Source: Streptomyces tibetensis
Lineage (GTDB): Bacteria > Actinomycetota > Actinomycetes > Streptomycetales > Streptomycetaceae
Assembly: GCF_007655005.1 (NCBI RefSeq)
Contig: NZ_SZVW01000009.1
Coordinates: forward strand, 124,001-188,000
Direction of reading: 5' to 3'
Length of the DNA stretch: 64,000 bases
Shown: one piece after another, positions 36,928 through 45,318 of the stretch
How positions within the stretch are numbered: position 1 is the first letter of the stretch
Layout of the letters: each line of letters opens with the position of its first letter
Made by a program: the position numbers and the translations under genes
Notes under the pieces: generated by a model
Seen by the model: the letters and a program-made list of their open reading frames with translations, nothing else
Told to the model about the DNA's origin: nothing
Database searches by the model: none

Positions 36928-37695
36928 TCAGGCCGTGGAACCGCCGTCCACCACCAGGTCGGTGCCCACGATGGACGCCGCGTCGTCCGAGGCCAGGTAC
37001 AGCACGGCGGCCGCGATCTCCTCGACCGTCGAGACACGGCCGACCGGTACCGCGGTCCGCATGCGCTCCGCGCGGTCGGCCTCCGTCTCGCCCGGCTTGA
37101 AGGACATGGTGGTGGCGCTGGCGCCGGGTGAGACGGCGTTGATGCGGACGCCGTCGGCGATGTGGTCCAGGGCGGCGCCGCGGGTGAGGACCGACACGGC
37201 CGCCTTGGTGGTGCCGTAGGCGGTCATGCCGGGGATGCGGCCGTGGACGCCGATGCGGGAGGCGATGTTGACGATGGCGCCGCCGCCCGGCTGGGTGCGC
37301 ATCTGACGCACCTCCGCCTGGAGGGCGAGCAGCACCCCGGTGACGTTGATGTCGAGCATCCGGCGCCAGGCGTCCTCCGGGATGTCCGCGGCGGGCCGCC
37401 CGCCGGCCTCCAGGACCCCCGCGTTGTTCACCGCGACATCGAGCGAGCCGAAGTGATCAACCGTGGCGTCGACCAGGTCCCGCAGGTCGGCGGCCCGGGT
37501 GACGTCGGCGGTGACGGCCAGGGCCTTGCCGCCCGACTCCTCGATCAGCGTCACGGTCTCGTCGAGCGGCTCCCGGCGCCGTCCCGCGACGACGACGTGG
37601 GCGCCCTCCGCCGCGAACGCGAGGGCGGTGGCACGTCCGATGCCGGAGCCCGCGCCGGTGACGAGGGCGGTCCTGCCGGTGAAGCGCTGCGTCAT
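36928..37695 (-). CDS. SDR family oxidoreductase
   Basis: 255 residues, a classical short-chain dehydrogenase. Cofactor motif TGAGSGIG at 13-20, NNAG, active Ser in NIASRIG and the Tyr-Lys pair in TAYGTTK are all present. The GRRREPLDE stretch after strand 2 favours NADPH. It oxidises or reduces an alcohol/carbonyl pair; the substrate is not known. A TetR gene lies upstream on the same strand and both carry the same TTGACTGATCG-like site, so the SDR gene is probably under that repressor. Confidence 0.93.
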   Translation of the reverse strand: MTQRFTGRTALVTGAGSGIGRATALAFAAEGAHVVVAGRRREPLDETVTLIEESGGKALAVTADVTRAADLRDLVDATVDHFGSLDVAVNNAGVLEAGGRPAADIPEDAWRRMLDINVTGVLLALQAEVRQMRTQPGGGAIVNIASRIGVHGRIPGMTAYGTTKAAVSVLTRGAALDHIADGVRINAVSPGASATTMSFKPGETEADRAERMRTAVPVGRVSTVEEIAAAVLYLASDDAASIVGTDLVVDGGSTA

Positions 37696-37739
37696 GATCT
37701 CCCCTTGTGAGCTTGCGAACCTGTGGCCCCGTTGCCTGT

Positions 37740-37803
37740 GGCCGGGTGGCCGGGTGGCCGGGTGGCCGGGTGGCCGTGTGGCCGTGTGGCCGTGTGGCGG
37801 TTT
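37740..37803. repeat. 8-bp minisatellite between TetR and SDR genes
   Basis: Four copies of GGCCGGGT followed by three of GGCCGTGT and a decayed eighth unit, without interruption. It lies in the leader region of the SDR gene, between start codon and likely operator. Confidence 0.9.
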
Positions 37804-37868
37804 GGCCGTGCGGGTGTGGGTGTGGCCGTGTGGCTTTCGACCGTGTGGCTTGCGGCCGTGTGGTTTTC

Positions 37869-37886
37869 TTGACTGATCGGTTCAGT
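37869..37886. promoter_or_regulatory. Likely TetR operator upstream of SDR gene
   Basis: ACTGA-TCGGT-TCAGT inverted repeat inside TTGACTGATCGGTTCAGT. The first 11 bases recur in the promoter of the TetR gene itself (38521-38536, opposite strand reading). Confidence 0.6.
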
Positions 37887-37923
37887 ATGCGGGCATGAGA
37901 AAGGGCACCCGAGGGTGCCCGTC

Positions 37924-38499
37924 TCAGTCGAGCAGGGCCAGGGCCTGCTCCGCGGCGTCCCGCACCCGGCTCGGGTCCGCCGACGCCTTGCCGACGACCC
38001 GCAGCCCCTGCATCAGGACCAGCAGCATGCGGGCGAGGGCGTGCGGATCGCGGCCCTCGTCCAGTTCGCCCTGGGCCTGCGCGCGGACCAGGGCCGACCG
38101 CAACAGGGTCTCCAGCTGGTCCCAGCTGCGCTCCACGCGGCGGCACGCGGCGCTGTCGTGCGGCGCCAGTTCGACGGCCGTGTTGACGATGAAACAGCCG
38201 GTCAGTCGACGGTCTTCGGCCGTGGACTCGGCGGCGAAGCGGCGCACCACCGCCCGTACGGCGGGCAGTGCGGGCCCCGGCAGTGACAGCTCGCTCAGCA
38301 ACTGCGGGTCACGATAGCGGTCCAGTGCCTTCAGATACAGCTCGTGCTTGCTGCCGAAGGTCGCGTAGATGCTGGCGCGCCCCACGCCGAGGTGTGCGAC
38401 GAGGTCGGACATCGACGTCGCCTCGTAGCCGCGCCGCCAGAACAGCTCGAGAGCTGCCTGGAGCGCGGCGTCCGGATCGAACTCCTTGGTCCTGGCCAC
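37924..38499 (-). CDS. TetR/AcrR family repressor
   Basis: 191 residues. HTH at about 25-57 (EATSMSDLVAHLGVGRASIYATFGSKHELYLKALDRY); the C-terminal part with RRLTGCFIVNTAVELAPHD resembles the LmrA/YxaF-like group. GTG start at 38499. A good promoter (TTGACT, 18 bp, TAGGCT) on this strand would start transcription within a base or so of the start codon, so the message is probably leaderless. It likely represses itself and the SDR gene. Confidence 0.9.
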   Translation of the reverse strand: MARTKEFDPDAALQAALELFWRRGYEATSMSDLVAHLGVGRASIYATFGSKHELYLKALDRYRDPQLLSELSLPGPALPAVRAVVRRFAAESTAEDRRLTGCFIVNTAVELAPHDSAACRRVERSWDQLETLLRSALVRAQAQGELDEGRDPHALARMLLVLMQGLRVVGKASADPSRVRDAAEQALALLD

Positions 38500-38506
38500 G
38501 TACCGC

Positions 38507-38536
38507 AGCCTAGGCTTATCGAGAACGATCAGTCAA
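38507..38536 (-). promoter_or_regulatory. TetR gene promoter with overlapping operator
   Basis: On the minus strand TTGACT (-35) and TAGGCT (-10) are 18 bp apart; the expected start point is about 38500, next to the GTG at 38499. The shared TTGACTGATCG motif covers the -35 box. Confidence 0.6.
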
Positions 38537-38544
38537 TAAAGGTG

Positions 38545-38895
38545 CTACGAGGTCCGCACCTTGTACGCCGTCACCCGGACCGTCTCGTCGTCCAGGCACT
38601 GGCCCGACGACAGGTCGAAGCGCTGCTTCAGCAGGGGCGAGGCGACGAAGGGGCGGCCCTGGTGGGTGCCGGTGAGGCCCCGGGAGAGGACGGCCGCGCC
38701 GGTGAAGGGGTCGCGGTTGTCGATGGCGAACAGGTCACCGGAGCGGTCGCGGAAGACCGCGGCCTGCCGGCCGTCCGGCAGCAGTGCGGCCACCCCGCGG
38801 CCCGGGAGCAGTGCGCGCAGGTCGCAGACCGTGAACCAGTCGTCGTCCAGGGCGATCTCGATCGTGAGGTCGGTGGTCTCGGGTGCCAGGGTCAT
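38545..38895 (-). CDS. nirD: Nitrite reductase small subunit NirD
   Basis: 116 residues of Rieske-like fold (WFTVCDLRALLPGRGVAALL, FAIDNRDPFTGAAVLSRGL, FVASPLLKQRFDLSSGQCLDD). The Cys-His pairs that would bind an iron-sulfur cluster are not there, as usual for NirD. It assists NirB in the NADH-dependent reduction of nitrite to ammonium. Its start overlaps the nirB stop (ATGA at 38892-38895). Confidence 0.95.
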   Translation of the reverse strand: MTLAPETTDLTIEIALDDDWFTVCDLRALLPGRGVAALLPDGRQAAVFRDRSGDLFAIDNRDPFTGAAVLSRGLTGTHQGRPFVASPLLKQRFDLSSGQCLDDETVRVTAYKVRTS

Positions 38896-41501
38896 CGCTG
38901 GGCGCTTCCTTCCAGTACGTCAGCGGCGGGTCGCATGCCGATGGACAGCAGCGGCAGGTCGGGCTTCATCTGGTCGCGCTCGGGCACGAAGGCGACAACG
39001 GGGTCCGGGGTGTCCGGCGCGTTCACGAAGGACACGAACCGGGCGAGCTTCTCGGGGTCGTTGATGGTCTCGGCCCACTCGTCGCGGTAGTGCGCGACAT
39101 GTGCCCGCATCAGCTGCTCCAGCTCGTCGCAGATGCCGAGCGAGTCGTGGACGACGACGTCCCGCACGTGGTCGAGGCCGCCGGGGATCCGCTCCAGCCA
39201 GGTCGACGTGCGCTCCAGACGGTCGGCGGTACGGATGTAGAACATCAGGAACCGGTCGATCAGGCGGACCAGTTCGGCGTCCGACAGGTCCTGGGCCAGC
39301 AGGTCGGCGTGGCGGGGCGTGGCGCCGCCGTTGCCGCCGACGTACAGGTTCCAGCCGTTGGCGGTGGCGATCACGCCGAAGTCCTTCGACTGGGCCTCCG
39401 CGCACTCGCGCTGGCAGCCCGAGACCGCCGACTTGAGCTTGTGGGGCGAGCGGAGCCCCCGGTAGCGCAGCTCCAGGTCGATCGCCATCTTCACGGAGTC
39501 CTGGACGCCGTAGCGGCACCAGGTCTGGCCGACGCAGGACTTCACCGTGCGCAGCGACTTGCCGTAGGCGTGGCCGGACTCGAAGCCGGCGTCCACCAGC
39601 CGGGCCCAGATCAGCGGCAGTTGCTCGACGCGGGCACCGAACATGTCGATCCGCTGACCACCGGTGATCTTCGTGTAGAGGCCGAAGTCGCGGGCGATCT
39701 CGCCGATCACGATCAGCTTCTCCGGGGCGATCTCGCCGCCGGGGATACGCGGCACGACCGAGTAGGAGCCGTTCTTCTGCAGGTTGGCCAGGAAGTGGTC
39801 GTTGGTGTCCTGAAGGGCCGCCTGCTCGCCGTCCAGGACGTAGCCGCTCGCGCCGATCGTCGGGGCGAGGGAGGCGATGATCGAGCCGACGGCCGGCTTG
39901 CAGACCTCGCAGCCGTCACCGCCCCGGGCCTCCTCGCGGCCGTGCCGGTCCAGCAGGTCCTGGAAGGAGGTGATGCGCAGGGCGAGGACGATCTCGTACA
40001 GCTCCTCGCGGGTCTGCCCGAAGCAGCCGCACAGGCCCTTGTCGACCTCGACGCCGCTCGCCTCCAGCTCGGCGTTGACGAGCTGTCCGAGGACCTTCAC
40101 GCAGGAGCCGCAGCCGGTGCCGGCCTTGGTGCACTTCTTGACCTCGGGCACGGTCGTGCACTGGTGGTCGGTGACCGCGCCGCGGATCGTGCCCTTGGAG
40201 ACGTTGTGGCAGGAGCAGACGATCGCCTCGTCCGGCAGCGCGGACGGGCCGAGCTGCACGGACTCCCCGGCCCCGGCCGGCAGCACCAGCGACTCGGGCG
40301 AGACCGGCGGGACCGAACCGGTGAAGGCCTTCAGGGTGCCGTAGGCGTCCGCGTCGCCGACCAGGATGCCGCCGAGCAGCGTGCCGTCACGGCCGATGAC
40401 CAGCTTCTTGTACAGGCCGGCGCGGGAGTCGGAGTAGACGACGTCCAGGCAGTCCTCGGCGGTGCCGTGCGCGTCGCCGAAGGACGCCACGTCCACGCCG
40501 AGCAGCTTCAGCTTGGTGGACAGGTCGGCGCCGGTGAAGGACGCCTCGTCCGAGGCGATCGTGGCCGCCGCCGTCTCGGCCTGCTCGTAGCCCGGGGCCA
40601 CCAGGCCGTAGACCCGGCCGTCGGAGGCCAGCGCGCACTCGCCGATCGCGAAGACGTGCGGGTCGGCGACCGTACGGCACTGCTCGTCGACCGTGATGCC
40701 GCCGCGCTCGCCGACCGTCAGTCCGCAGTCGCGGGCCAGCTGGTCGCGGGGGCGCACACCGGCGGAGAACACCACCATGTCGGCGGCGAGTTCGGAGCCG
40801 TCGGAGAGCTTCATGCCGGTGACGGCGCCGTCCTCGCCGACCACGATCTCCTGCGTGCCGACGCCCGTGTGGACGGTCAGGCCCATCTCCTCGATGGTGC
40901 GCAGCAGCGCGGCTCCGCCGCCGTCGTCCACCTGGACGGGCATCAGCCGGGGCGCGAACTCCACGATGTGGGAGGTGAGTCCGAGGCCCTTCAGCGCGCC
41001 GGCCGCTTCCAGTCCGAGCAGGCCACCGCCGACCACCGCGCCGACCGTCGCCTTGGACTTTGCGTACTCCTCGATCGCGAGCAGGTCCTCGATCGTGCGG
41101 TAGACGAAACAGCCCTCGGCGTCCTTGTTCGGGACCGGCGGGACGAAGGGGAAGGAGCCGGTGGCCAGGACGAGGGTGTCGTAGTCGAAGACCTGGCCCG
41201 AGCGGGCCGTGACCTTCTTCGCCTCACGGTCGACGGTCTCGGCCGGGTCGCCGACGTACAGCTCGATGCCGTGCGTGGTGATGAACTCCATGTCGGTCAT
41301 GGAGAGGTCCTCGGGCGTCTTCCCCGAGAAGTACGAGGTGAGGGCGACGCGGTCGTAGGCCGGACGCGGCTCCTCGCAGAGTACGACCACGCGGTGCGTG
41401 GCGGTCAGGCCGCGCTCGGCGAGCGCTTCGAGGAAGCGCTGGCCGACCATGCCGTGGCCGACGAGCACGATCGTGGGGGTCGTCCCCTGGGTGGCCGTCA
41501 T
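38892..41501 (-). CDS. nirB: Nitrite reductase large subunit NirB
   Basis: 869 residues from ATG 41501. Domains in order: FAD/NAD oxidoreductase (IVLVGHGMVGQRFLEAL; VVGGGLLGLEAAGAL), BFD-like 2Fe-2S domain (CSCHNVSKGTIRGAV and GTGCGSC), a second BFD-like segment (GLCGCFGQTREEL, GCEVCKP), nitrite/sulfite reductase half-domains, and the siroheme-4Fe4S site with CVGQTWC and CQREC. It passes electrons from NADH to nitrite, making ammonium in the cytoplasm. The preceding flavoprotein gene overlaps its start (TGATG) and nirD its stop, so the three are one coupled operon with a GlnR-type box in front. Confidence 0.96.
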   Translation of the reverse strand: MTATQGTTPTIVLVGHGMVGQRFLEALAERGLTATHRVVVLCEEPRPAYDRVALTSYFSGKTPEDLSMTDMEFITTHGIELYVGDPAETVDREAKKVTARSGQVFDYDTLVLATGSFPFVPPVPNKDAEGCFVYRTIEDLLAIEEYAKSKATVGAVVGGGLLGLEAAGALKGLGLTSHIVEFAPRLMPVQVDDGGGAALLRTIEEMGLTVHTGVGTQEIVVGEDGAVTGMKLSDGSELAADMVVFSAGVRPRDQLARDCGLTVGERGGITVDEQCRTVADPHVFAIGECALASDGRVYGLVAPGYEQAETAAATIASDEASFTGADLSTKLKLLGVDVASFGDAHGTAEDCLDVVYSDSRAGLYKKLVIGRDGTLLGGILVGDADAYGTLKAFTGSVPPVSPESLVLPAGAGESVQLGPSALPDEAIVCSCHNVSKGTIRGAVTDHQCTTVPEVKKCTKAGTGCGSCVKVLGQLVNAELEASGVEVDKGLCGCFGQTREELYEIVLALRITSFQDLLDRHGREEARGGDGCEVCKPAVGSIIASLAPTIGASGYVLDGEQAALQDTNDHFLANLQKNGSYSVVPRIPGGEIAPEKLIVIGEIARDFGLYTKITGGQRIDMFGARVEQLPLIWARLVDAGFESGHAYGKSLRTVKSCVGQTWCRYGVQDSVKMAIDLELRYRGLRSPHKLKSAVSGCQRECAEAQSKDFGVIATANGWNLYVGGNGGATPRHADLLAQDLSDAELVRLIDRFLMFYIRTADRLERTSTWLERIPGGLDHVRDVVVHDSLGICDELEQLMRAHVAHYRDEWAETINDPEKLARFVSFVNAPDTPDPVVAFVPERDQMKPDLPLLSIGMRPAADVLEGSAQR

Positions 41502-42718
41502 CAGGAGCCTCCATCGTTGGTGAGCAGGTGGAGCAGAGGGCCGCCGTCGGAGGGGAGCGGCTCTGCTCCCTCCCAGGCGCGGGCGAGCGCGCCGACGGTG
41601 CCGAGTTCGCCGACGAGGACCCCGCCGACCAGGCGGTCGTCGCGGACGACGACCTTGCGGTAGGTGCCGCGGGTGGCGTCGGCGAGCTGGACGACGTCGT
41701 CGCCCGGGAGCGCCTCGGTCTCGCCGAACGCGGCGAGGTCGAAGGGGCTGTCGTGCCCCGTGAGGGTGAGCCGGGTCAGCGAGCGCGTGCCGGTGTACCG
41801 GGCGTTCGTGTCCCCGGCCAGCAACTCGGCCAGGGCGTCGGCCTGTTCGAGCGCCGGAGTGGCGAGTCCGTAGAGCACGTCGGCGTGCTGGGCGCAGTCG
41901 CCGACGGCGTGGATGTACGGGTCGGAGGTGCGCAGCTCGTCGTCGACGACGACGCCCTTGCGGACGTCGAGTCCGGCGTCCTGCGCGAGACCGACCCGGG
42001 GGTGGACACCGCAGGCGACGACCACCAGGTCCGCGTCGAGCGCGTATCCGTCGGCCATCTCCACCGAGCGGACCGCGCCGCCGACGCAGCGCACGTCCCG
42101 CACCCGGCACTCGGTGTGCACCTCGACGCCCAGGTCGGTCAGGTGCCGCTTGACGAGCTTCGAGGCGGCCGGGTCGAGCTGGCGTTCCATCAGTCGCTCG
42201 GACTGCTGGGCGAGTACGACCTGGGCGCCGCGCAGGGCGAGGGCCCGGGCCGCCGACACGCCGAGGAGACCACCGCCGACGACGACGGCCCGCGCGCCCG
42301 GCCGGACCGCCTTCGACAGCCCGAGGCAGTCGTCCATGGTCCGGAAGGCGTGCACACCCTCGGGCAGTTCGTGATTCTCGGTGAACAGCCCCCGCAGCGG
42401 CGGCAGTACGGGATTGGAGCCGGTCGCGAGAACGAGCCGGTCGTATGCGATCACCGTCCCGTCCGCGCAGGCGACGGTCCGCTGCACGCGGTCCACACCG
42501 ACGACCCGGCCGCGCACGATCCGGGCCGGCGCCGGCAGGGCGATCACCTCGGGGCTGTACCGTCCGGCCAGCACCTCGGCGAGCAGGACCCGGTTGTAGG
42601 GCCGGTGCTCCTCCTCGCCGATCAGCAGCGCGGGCGTGCCGAGCTCACCGAGCCGCCGGGCGAGCCGTACGCCCGCGAGGCCGGTGCCGATCACCACCAC
42701 ACGCTCATTCGAGGTCAT
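41501..42718 (-). CDS. FAD/NAD oxidoreductase of nitrite/nitrate assimilation
   Basis: 405 residues similar to the first domain of NirB: RVVVIGTGLAGVRLARRLGELG at the FAD end, VVVGGGLLGVSAARALALRGAQVVL for NAD, and YIHAVGDCAQH near the C-terminus. It has no siroheme or iron-sulfur part. In actinomycetes such a gene begins the nirBD operon and is thought to feed electrons to nitrite or nitrate reductase; NasA here has no flavin partner of its own, so this protein may serve it. A GlnR-type box lies 24 nt upstream of its start. Confidence 0.88.
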   Translation of the reverse strand: MTSNERVVVIGTGLAGVRLARRLGELGTPALLIGEEEHRPYNRVLLAEVLAGRYSPEVIALPAPARIVRGRVVGVDRVQRTVACADGTVIAYDRLVLATGSNPVLPPLRGLFTENHELPEGVHAFRTMDDCLGLSKAVRPGARAVVVGGGLLGVSAARALALRGAQVVLAQQSERLMERQLDPAASKLVKRHLTDLGVEVHTECRVRDVRCVGGAVRSVEMADGYALDADLVVVACGVHPRVGLAQDAGLDVRKGVVVDDELRTSDPYIHAVGDCAQHADVLYGLATPALEQADALAELLAGDTNARYTGTRSLTRLTLTGHDSPFDLAAFGETEALPGDDVVQLADATRGTYRKVVVRDDRLVGGVLVGELGTVGALARAWEGAEPLPSDGGPLLHLLTNDGGS

Positions 42719-42741
42719 GTACTCGAGCGTGCGGTGCCGGT

Positions 42742-42779
42742 GTTACCCGGCAGCATCACCACTGTTTCCCGCGGGGAAC
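42742..42779 (-). promoter_or_regulatory. GlnR box of nirBD operon
   Basis: On the minus strand: GTTCC, n6, GAAAC, n6, GATGC, n6, GTAAC, each start 11 bp from the last. The second is a perfect b-site, the fourth a perfect a-site of the GTnAC-n6-GaAAC GlnR consensus. It sits 24-61 nt upstream of the operon start. Confidence 0.7.
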
Positions 42780-42901
42780 GCTGCCCTCAGCGGGGAGCGC
42801 CGGTGGGTGTGAGGGTTCCTGAACTGCGACGACGGTGGCTGTGAGGGCCGTCGCACCGGCGTCGTCCTGGCGCCGCACCACTCTCGCATAAGCTCGCGAT
42901 C

Positions 42902-43684
42902 ATGCCCGACATATCGCTGACCATGATCGTTCTGCTCTGCGTCGCGGCCCTCGCCGCCGGGTGGATCGACGCCGTGGTCGGCGGGGGCGGCCTCCTGCTG
43001 CTGCCGGTGCTGCTGCTCGGACTGCCCGCGAACACACCCGCCGCGCACGCGCTGGGCACCAACAAGGCCGTCGCCATCGTCGGCACCACGGGGGCGGCCG
43101 TGACCTACGCCCGCAAGGCCCCGGTGGATGTCCGTACCGCCGTCCGCATCGGGCTGGCCGCCCTCGCCGGTTCCTCCGCCGGGGCCTTCTTCGCGGCCGG
43201 AATGAGCACCGACGTCCTCAAGCCGGTGATCATGGTGGTGCTGCTCGGGGTCGCCGCCTTCGTGATCCTGCGGCCCGCCTTCGGCACGGCCCCCGCGACC
43301 GGCCCGGCCACCCGCCGCCGCATCCTCGCCGCGATCGGCCTCGCGGGCCTCGGCATCGGCTTCTACGACGGTCTGATCGGCCCCGGCACCGGCACGTTCC
43401 TGGTCCTCGCGCTCACCGCGATCCTCCACCTCGACCTCGTCACGGCCTCCGCCACCGCGAAGATCGTCAACTGCTGCACCAACGCGGGGGCGCTGGCCAC
43501 CTTCGCCTGGCAGGGCGCCGTCCTGTGGCAACTGGCCGCCATGATGGCCGTCTTCAACCTGGCGGGCGGCACCCTCGGCGCCCACACCGCCCTGAAGCAG
43601 GGCAGCGGCTTCGTCCGCATCGTGCTCCTGACGGTCGTCTTCGCCCTGGTGGGGAACCTGGCGTACGAGCAGTGGGTCGCCTAA
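42902..43684 (+). CDS. TSUP family (TauE/SafE) transporter
   Basis: 260 residues with about eight hydrophobic segments; AAGWIDAVVGGGGLLLLPVLLLGLP near the N-terminus and GFYDGLIGPGTGTFLVLAL in the second half are the paired DUF81 signatures. Members export or import sulfite, sulfonates or other small anions. It is divergent from the nitrite operon across a shared 180-bp region with the GlnR box, so a role in nitrite or sulfite movement is conceivable but unproven. The 205-bp inverted-repeat element begins at the base following its stop codon. Confidence 0.88.
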   Translation: MPDISLTMIVLLCVAALAAGWIDAVVGGGGLLLLPVLLLGLPANTPAAHALGTNKAVAIVGTTGAAVTYARKAPVDVRTAVRIGLAALAGSSAGAFFAAGMSTDVLKPVIMVVLLGVAAFVILRPAFGTAPATGPATRRRILAAIGLAGLGIGFYDGLIGPGTGTFLVLALTAILHLDLVTASATAKIVNCCTNAGALATFAWQGAVLWQLAAMMAVFNLAGGTLGAHTALKQGSGFVRIVLLTVVFALVGNLAYEQWVA

Positions 43685-43889
43685 GGCCGTGTCCGCAAAG
43701 TCCCGCCTGCCCCGCGACGCCTGGCACGCTCCCCCGAGCTCTTCGAGCAGGGGGCCCCCCCACTCGCCGCACCGGACGAAGCCCCAAGTACGTCCAGTAC
43801 GAGGGACTCCGCCCGGCACGCCGAGAGCACGCACCAGACGCCGCGGGGCCCGCCCTCCGGGCGAACGACGGGACTTTGCGGACACGGCC
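43685..43889. mobile_element. 205-bp inverted-repeat element (MITE-like)
   Basis: Bounded by perfect 21-bp inverted repeats (43685-43705, 43869-43889). Inside the ends, the arms go on pairing imperfectly (for example CCCCGCGACGCCTGG against CCAGACGCCGCGGGG), so the whole can fold into one long hairpin. No reading frame fills it. It lies exactly between two convergent genes. I see no clear target duplication. It may be a miniature transposable element or a large two-way terminator. Confidence 0.65.
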
Positions 43890-43926
43890 CAGCGCCGCGA
43901 CGGGGCGAACGGGGCCTGCCGCGAGG

Positions 43927-44820
43927 CTAGGACCGTCGCGTGTCCAGCAGCTCGACCACCCCCGTCCCGTCCTCGTCCCCGTGCCCCTGCGCGAGCCGGC
44001 GCTCCATGAGCTCCGTGTACGGCGTCAGCAGCTCCGGACTGACCTGCTGCTCCTCGGCCGTGCGCAGCAGGGTGGCGTTGCCCGCCACCTGCATCGCGAG
44101 GTTGGAGACGACGCCCCGGGTGTAGTCGCCGCTCTGGAGCCGTTCCGCGCTCTGGTGCGCGGCCGGGGCCATCGCGGTGAGCCAGTCCACGAGCAGTGGT
44201 GCGAAGTCCTTCGGCGCGATGTCCTCCGGGCGGATCAGCGCGAACGCGTGGGCGATGCCCGCGAACATGCCGCTCATCGCGCTCAGCAGTGCCACGTCGT
44301 GCAGCGCGGCGAAGCCCGGGTCGGCCCCGACGTAACGGGTGCCGGCCGGGACGGCGAGCGTGTCGCGGTGCTCCTCGAACAGCTCGGCGGAGCCGCTGTA
44401 GAGGACGTAGCCGCCGGAGCCCGGGGCGCCGATCATCGGCGGGACGGCCATGATCCCGGCGTCCAGGAAGCGCGCGCCGCGCGCCTCGGACCAGACGGCC
44501 CGCGCACGGCCCTCGGCCGGGGTGCCGGTGGTGAGGTTCACCAGGTCCCGCCCCGCGAGTGAGATCCCGTCGAGGGCCTCGCCCACGGAGGTGTCGTCCA
44601 GCAGGCAGGCGATCACGAGCCGGTTCGCGGCCACGGCCCCGGCGGCGCTCGCGGCGACCCTGGCGCCCTCCGCGGCGAGGGCCTCGGCACGGGCGGCGGT
44701 GCGGTTCCAGACGGTCACCTCGTGCCCGGCGGCCAGCCAGACGCGGGCGAGGGCGGTGCCCATGGCCCCGGTGCCGAGAAGAGTCAGAGGAGTACGGGAG
44801 GCAACTGCGGTGTCGGTCAT
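43927..44820 (-). CDS. NAD(P)-dependent oxidoreductase (imine reductase-like)
   Basis: 297 residues of the 3-hydroxyisobutyrate/6-phosphogluconate dehydrogenase superfamily. Rossmann motif LLGTGAMGTALARVWLAAGHEVTVWNRT at the N-terminus; NRT favours NADPH. The middle has LVNLTTGTPAEGRARA and FLDAGIMAVPPMIGAPGSGGYVLYSGS, as in imine reductases and related beta-hydroxyacid dehydrogenases. The substrate is open. It is divergent from an HxlR regulator with a 12-bp palindrome between, so it is likely an inducible detoxifying enzyme. Confidence 0.87.
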   Translation of the reverse strand: MTDTAVASRTPLTLLGTGAMGTALARVWLAAGHEVTVWNRTAARAEALAAEGARVAASAAGAVAANRLVIACLLDDTSVGEALDGISLAGRDLVNLTTGTPAEGRARAVWSEARGARFLDAGIMAVPPMIGAPGSGGYVLYSGSAELFEEHRDTLAVPAGTRYVGADPGFAALHDVALLSAMSGMFAGIAHAFALIRPEDIAPKDFAPLLVDWLTAMAPAAHQSAERLQSGDYTRGVVSNLAMQVAGNATLLRTAEEQQVSPELLTPYTELMERRLAQGHGDEDGTGVVELLDTRRS

Positions 44821-44855
44821 GGCGTTTAGGCTCGTCGCAGGGGAAGCACCTGCTC

Positions 44856-44867
44856 AAGTACGTACTT
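44856..44867. promoter_or_regulatory. 12-bp palindrome, likely HxlR operator
   Basis: AAGTACGTACTT, perfectly symmetric, in the gap between the divergent oxidoreductase and HxlR genes. GTAC-containing palindromes are usual targets of HxlR-type proteins. Confidence 0.6.
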
Positions 44868-44925
44868 CGAAGTGGGTGGTTACTCCGGGGGAAGGGTGCA
44901 GGCAGCGCAAGGGGAGGGGCGGGGC

Positions 44926-45318
44926 ATGGGGACGACCGGGCGGCGGCCGGGGGCGTACGTGTGCGGGATCGACGCGGCGATGGACGTGATCGGCGGCAAG
45001 TGGAAGGTGCTGATCCTCTGGGCGCTGAACGAGCGGGCGTGCCGCTTCGGGGAGCTGCGCCGCGAACTGCCGGGCGTCACCGAGAAGGTGCTCGCCTCGC
45101 ACCTGCGGGAGATGGAGGCCGACGGGCTGGTGCACCGCGAGGCGTACGACGAGGTGCCGCCGCGGGTGGAGTACTCGCTGACGGCCCGGGGTGTCTCCCT
45201 GAACCGGGCGCTGGCACCGCTGGGTGCCTGGGGCAGGGCCAACGTCCTCAAAGCGTCACCGGCTGCCGGTCAGGTGGGCGAAGACGACGACGTTGCCCTG
45301 GTACCCGGTGCCGCGTGA
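44926..45318 (+). CDS. HxlR family transcriptional regulator
   Basis: 130 residues from ATG 44926. The winged helix runs GGKWKVLILWALNERACRFGELRRELPGVTEKVLASHLREMEADGLVHREAYDEVPPRVEYSLTARG, given here in the usual HxlR order. The last 21 codons lie over the 3' end of the convergent sortase gene (45256-45318), so the two messages are complementary there. It probably senses a reactive compound and controls the divergent oxidoreductase. Confidence 0.9.
   Translation: MGTTGRRPGAYVCGIDAAMDVIGGKWKVLILWALNERACRFGELRRELPGVTEKVLASHLREMEADGLVHREAYDEVPPRVEYSLTARGVSLNRALAPLGAWGRANVLKASPAAGQVGEDDDVALVPGAA

Noticed and set aside
38545..38895. NirD as an active Rieske iron-sulfur protein
   Set aside because: The two Cys-x-His and Cys-x2-His ligand motifs are absent, as in other NirD proteins.
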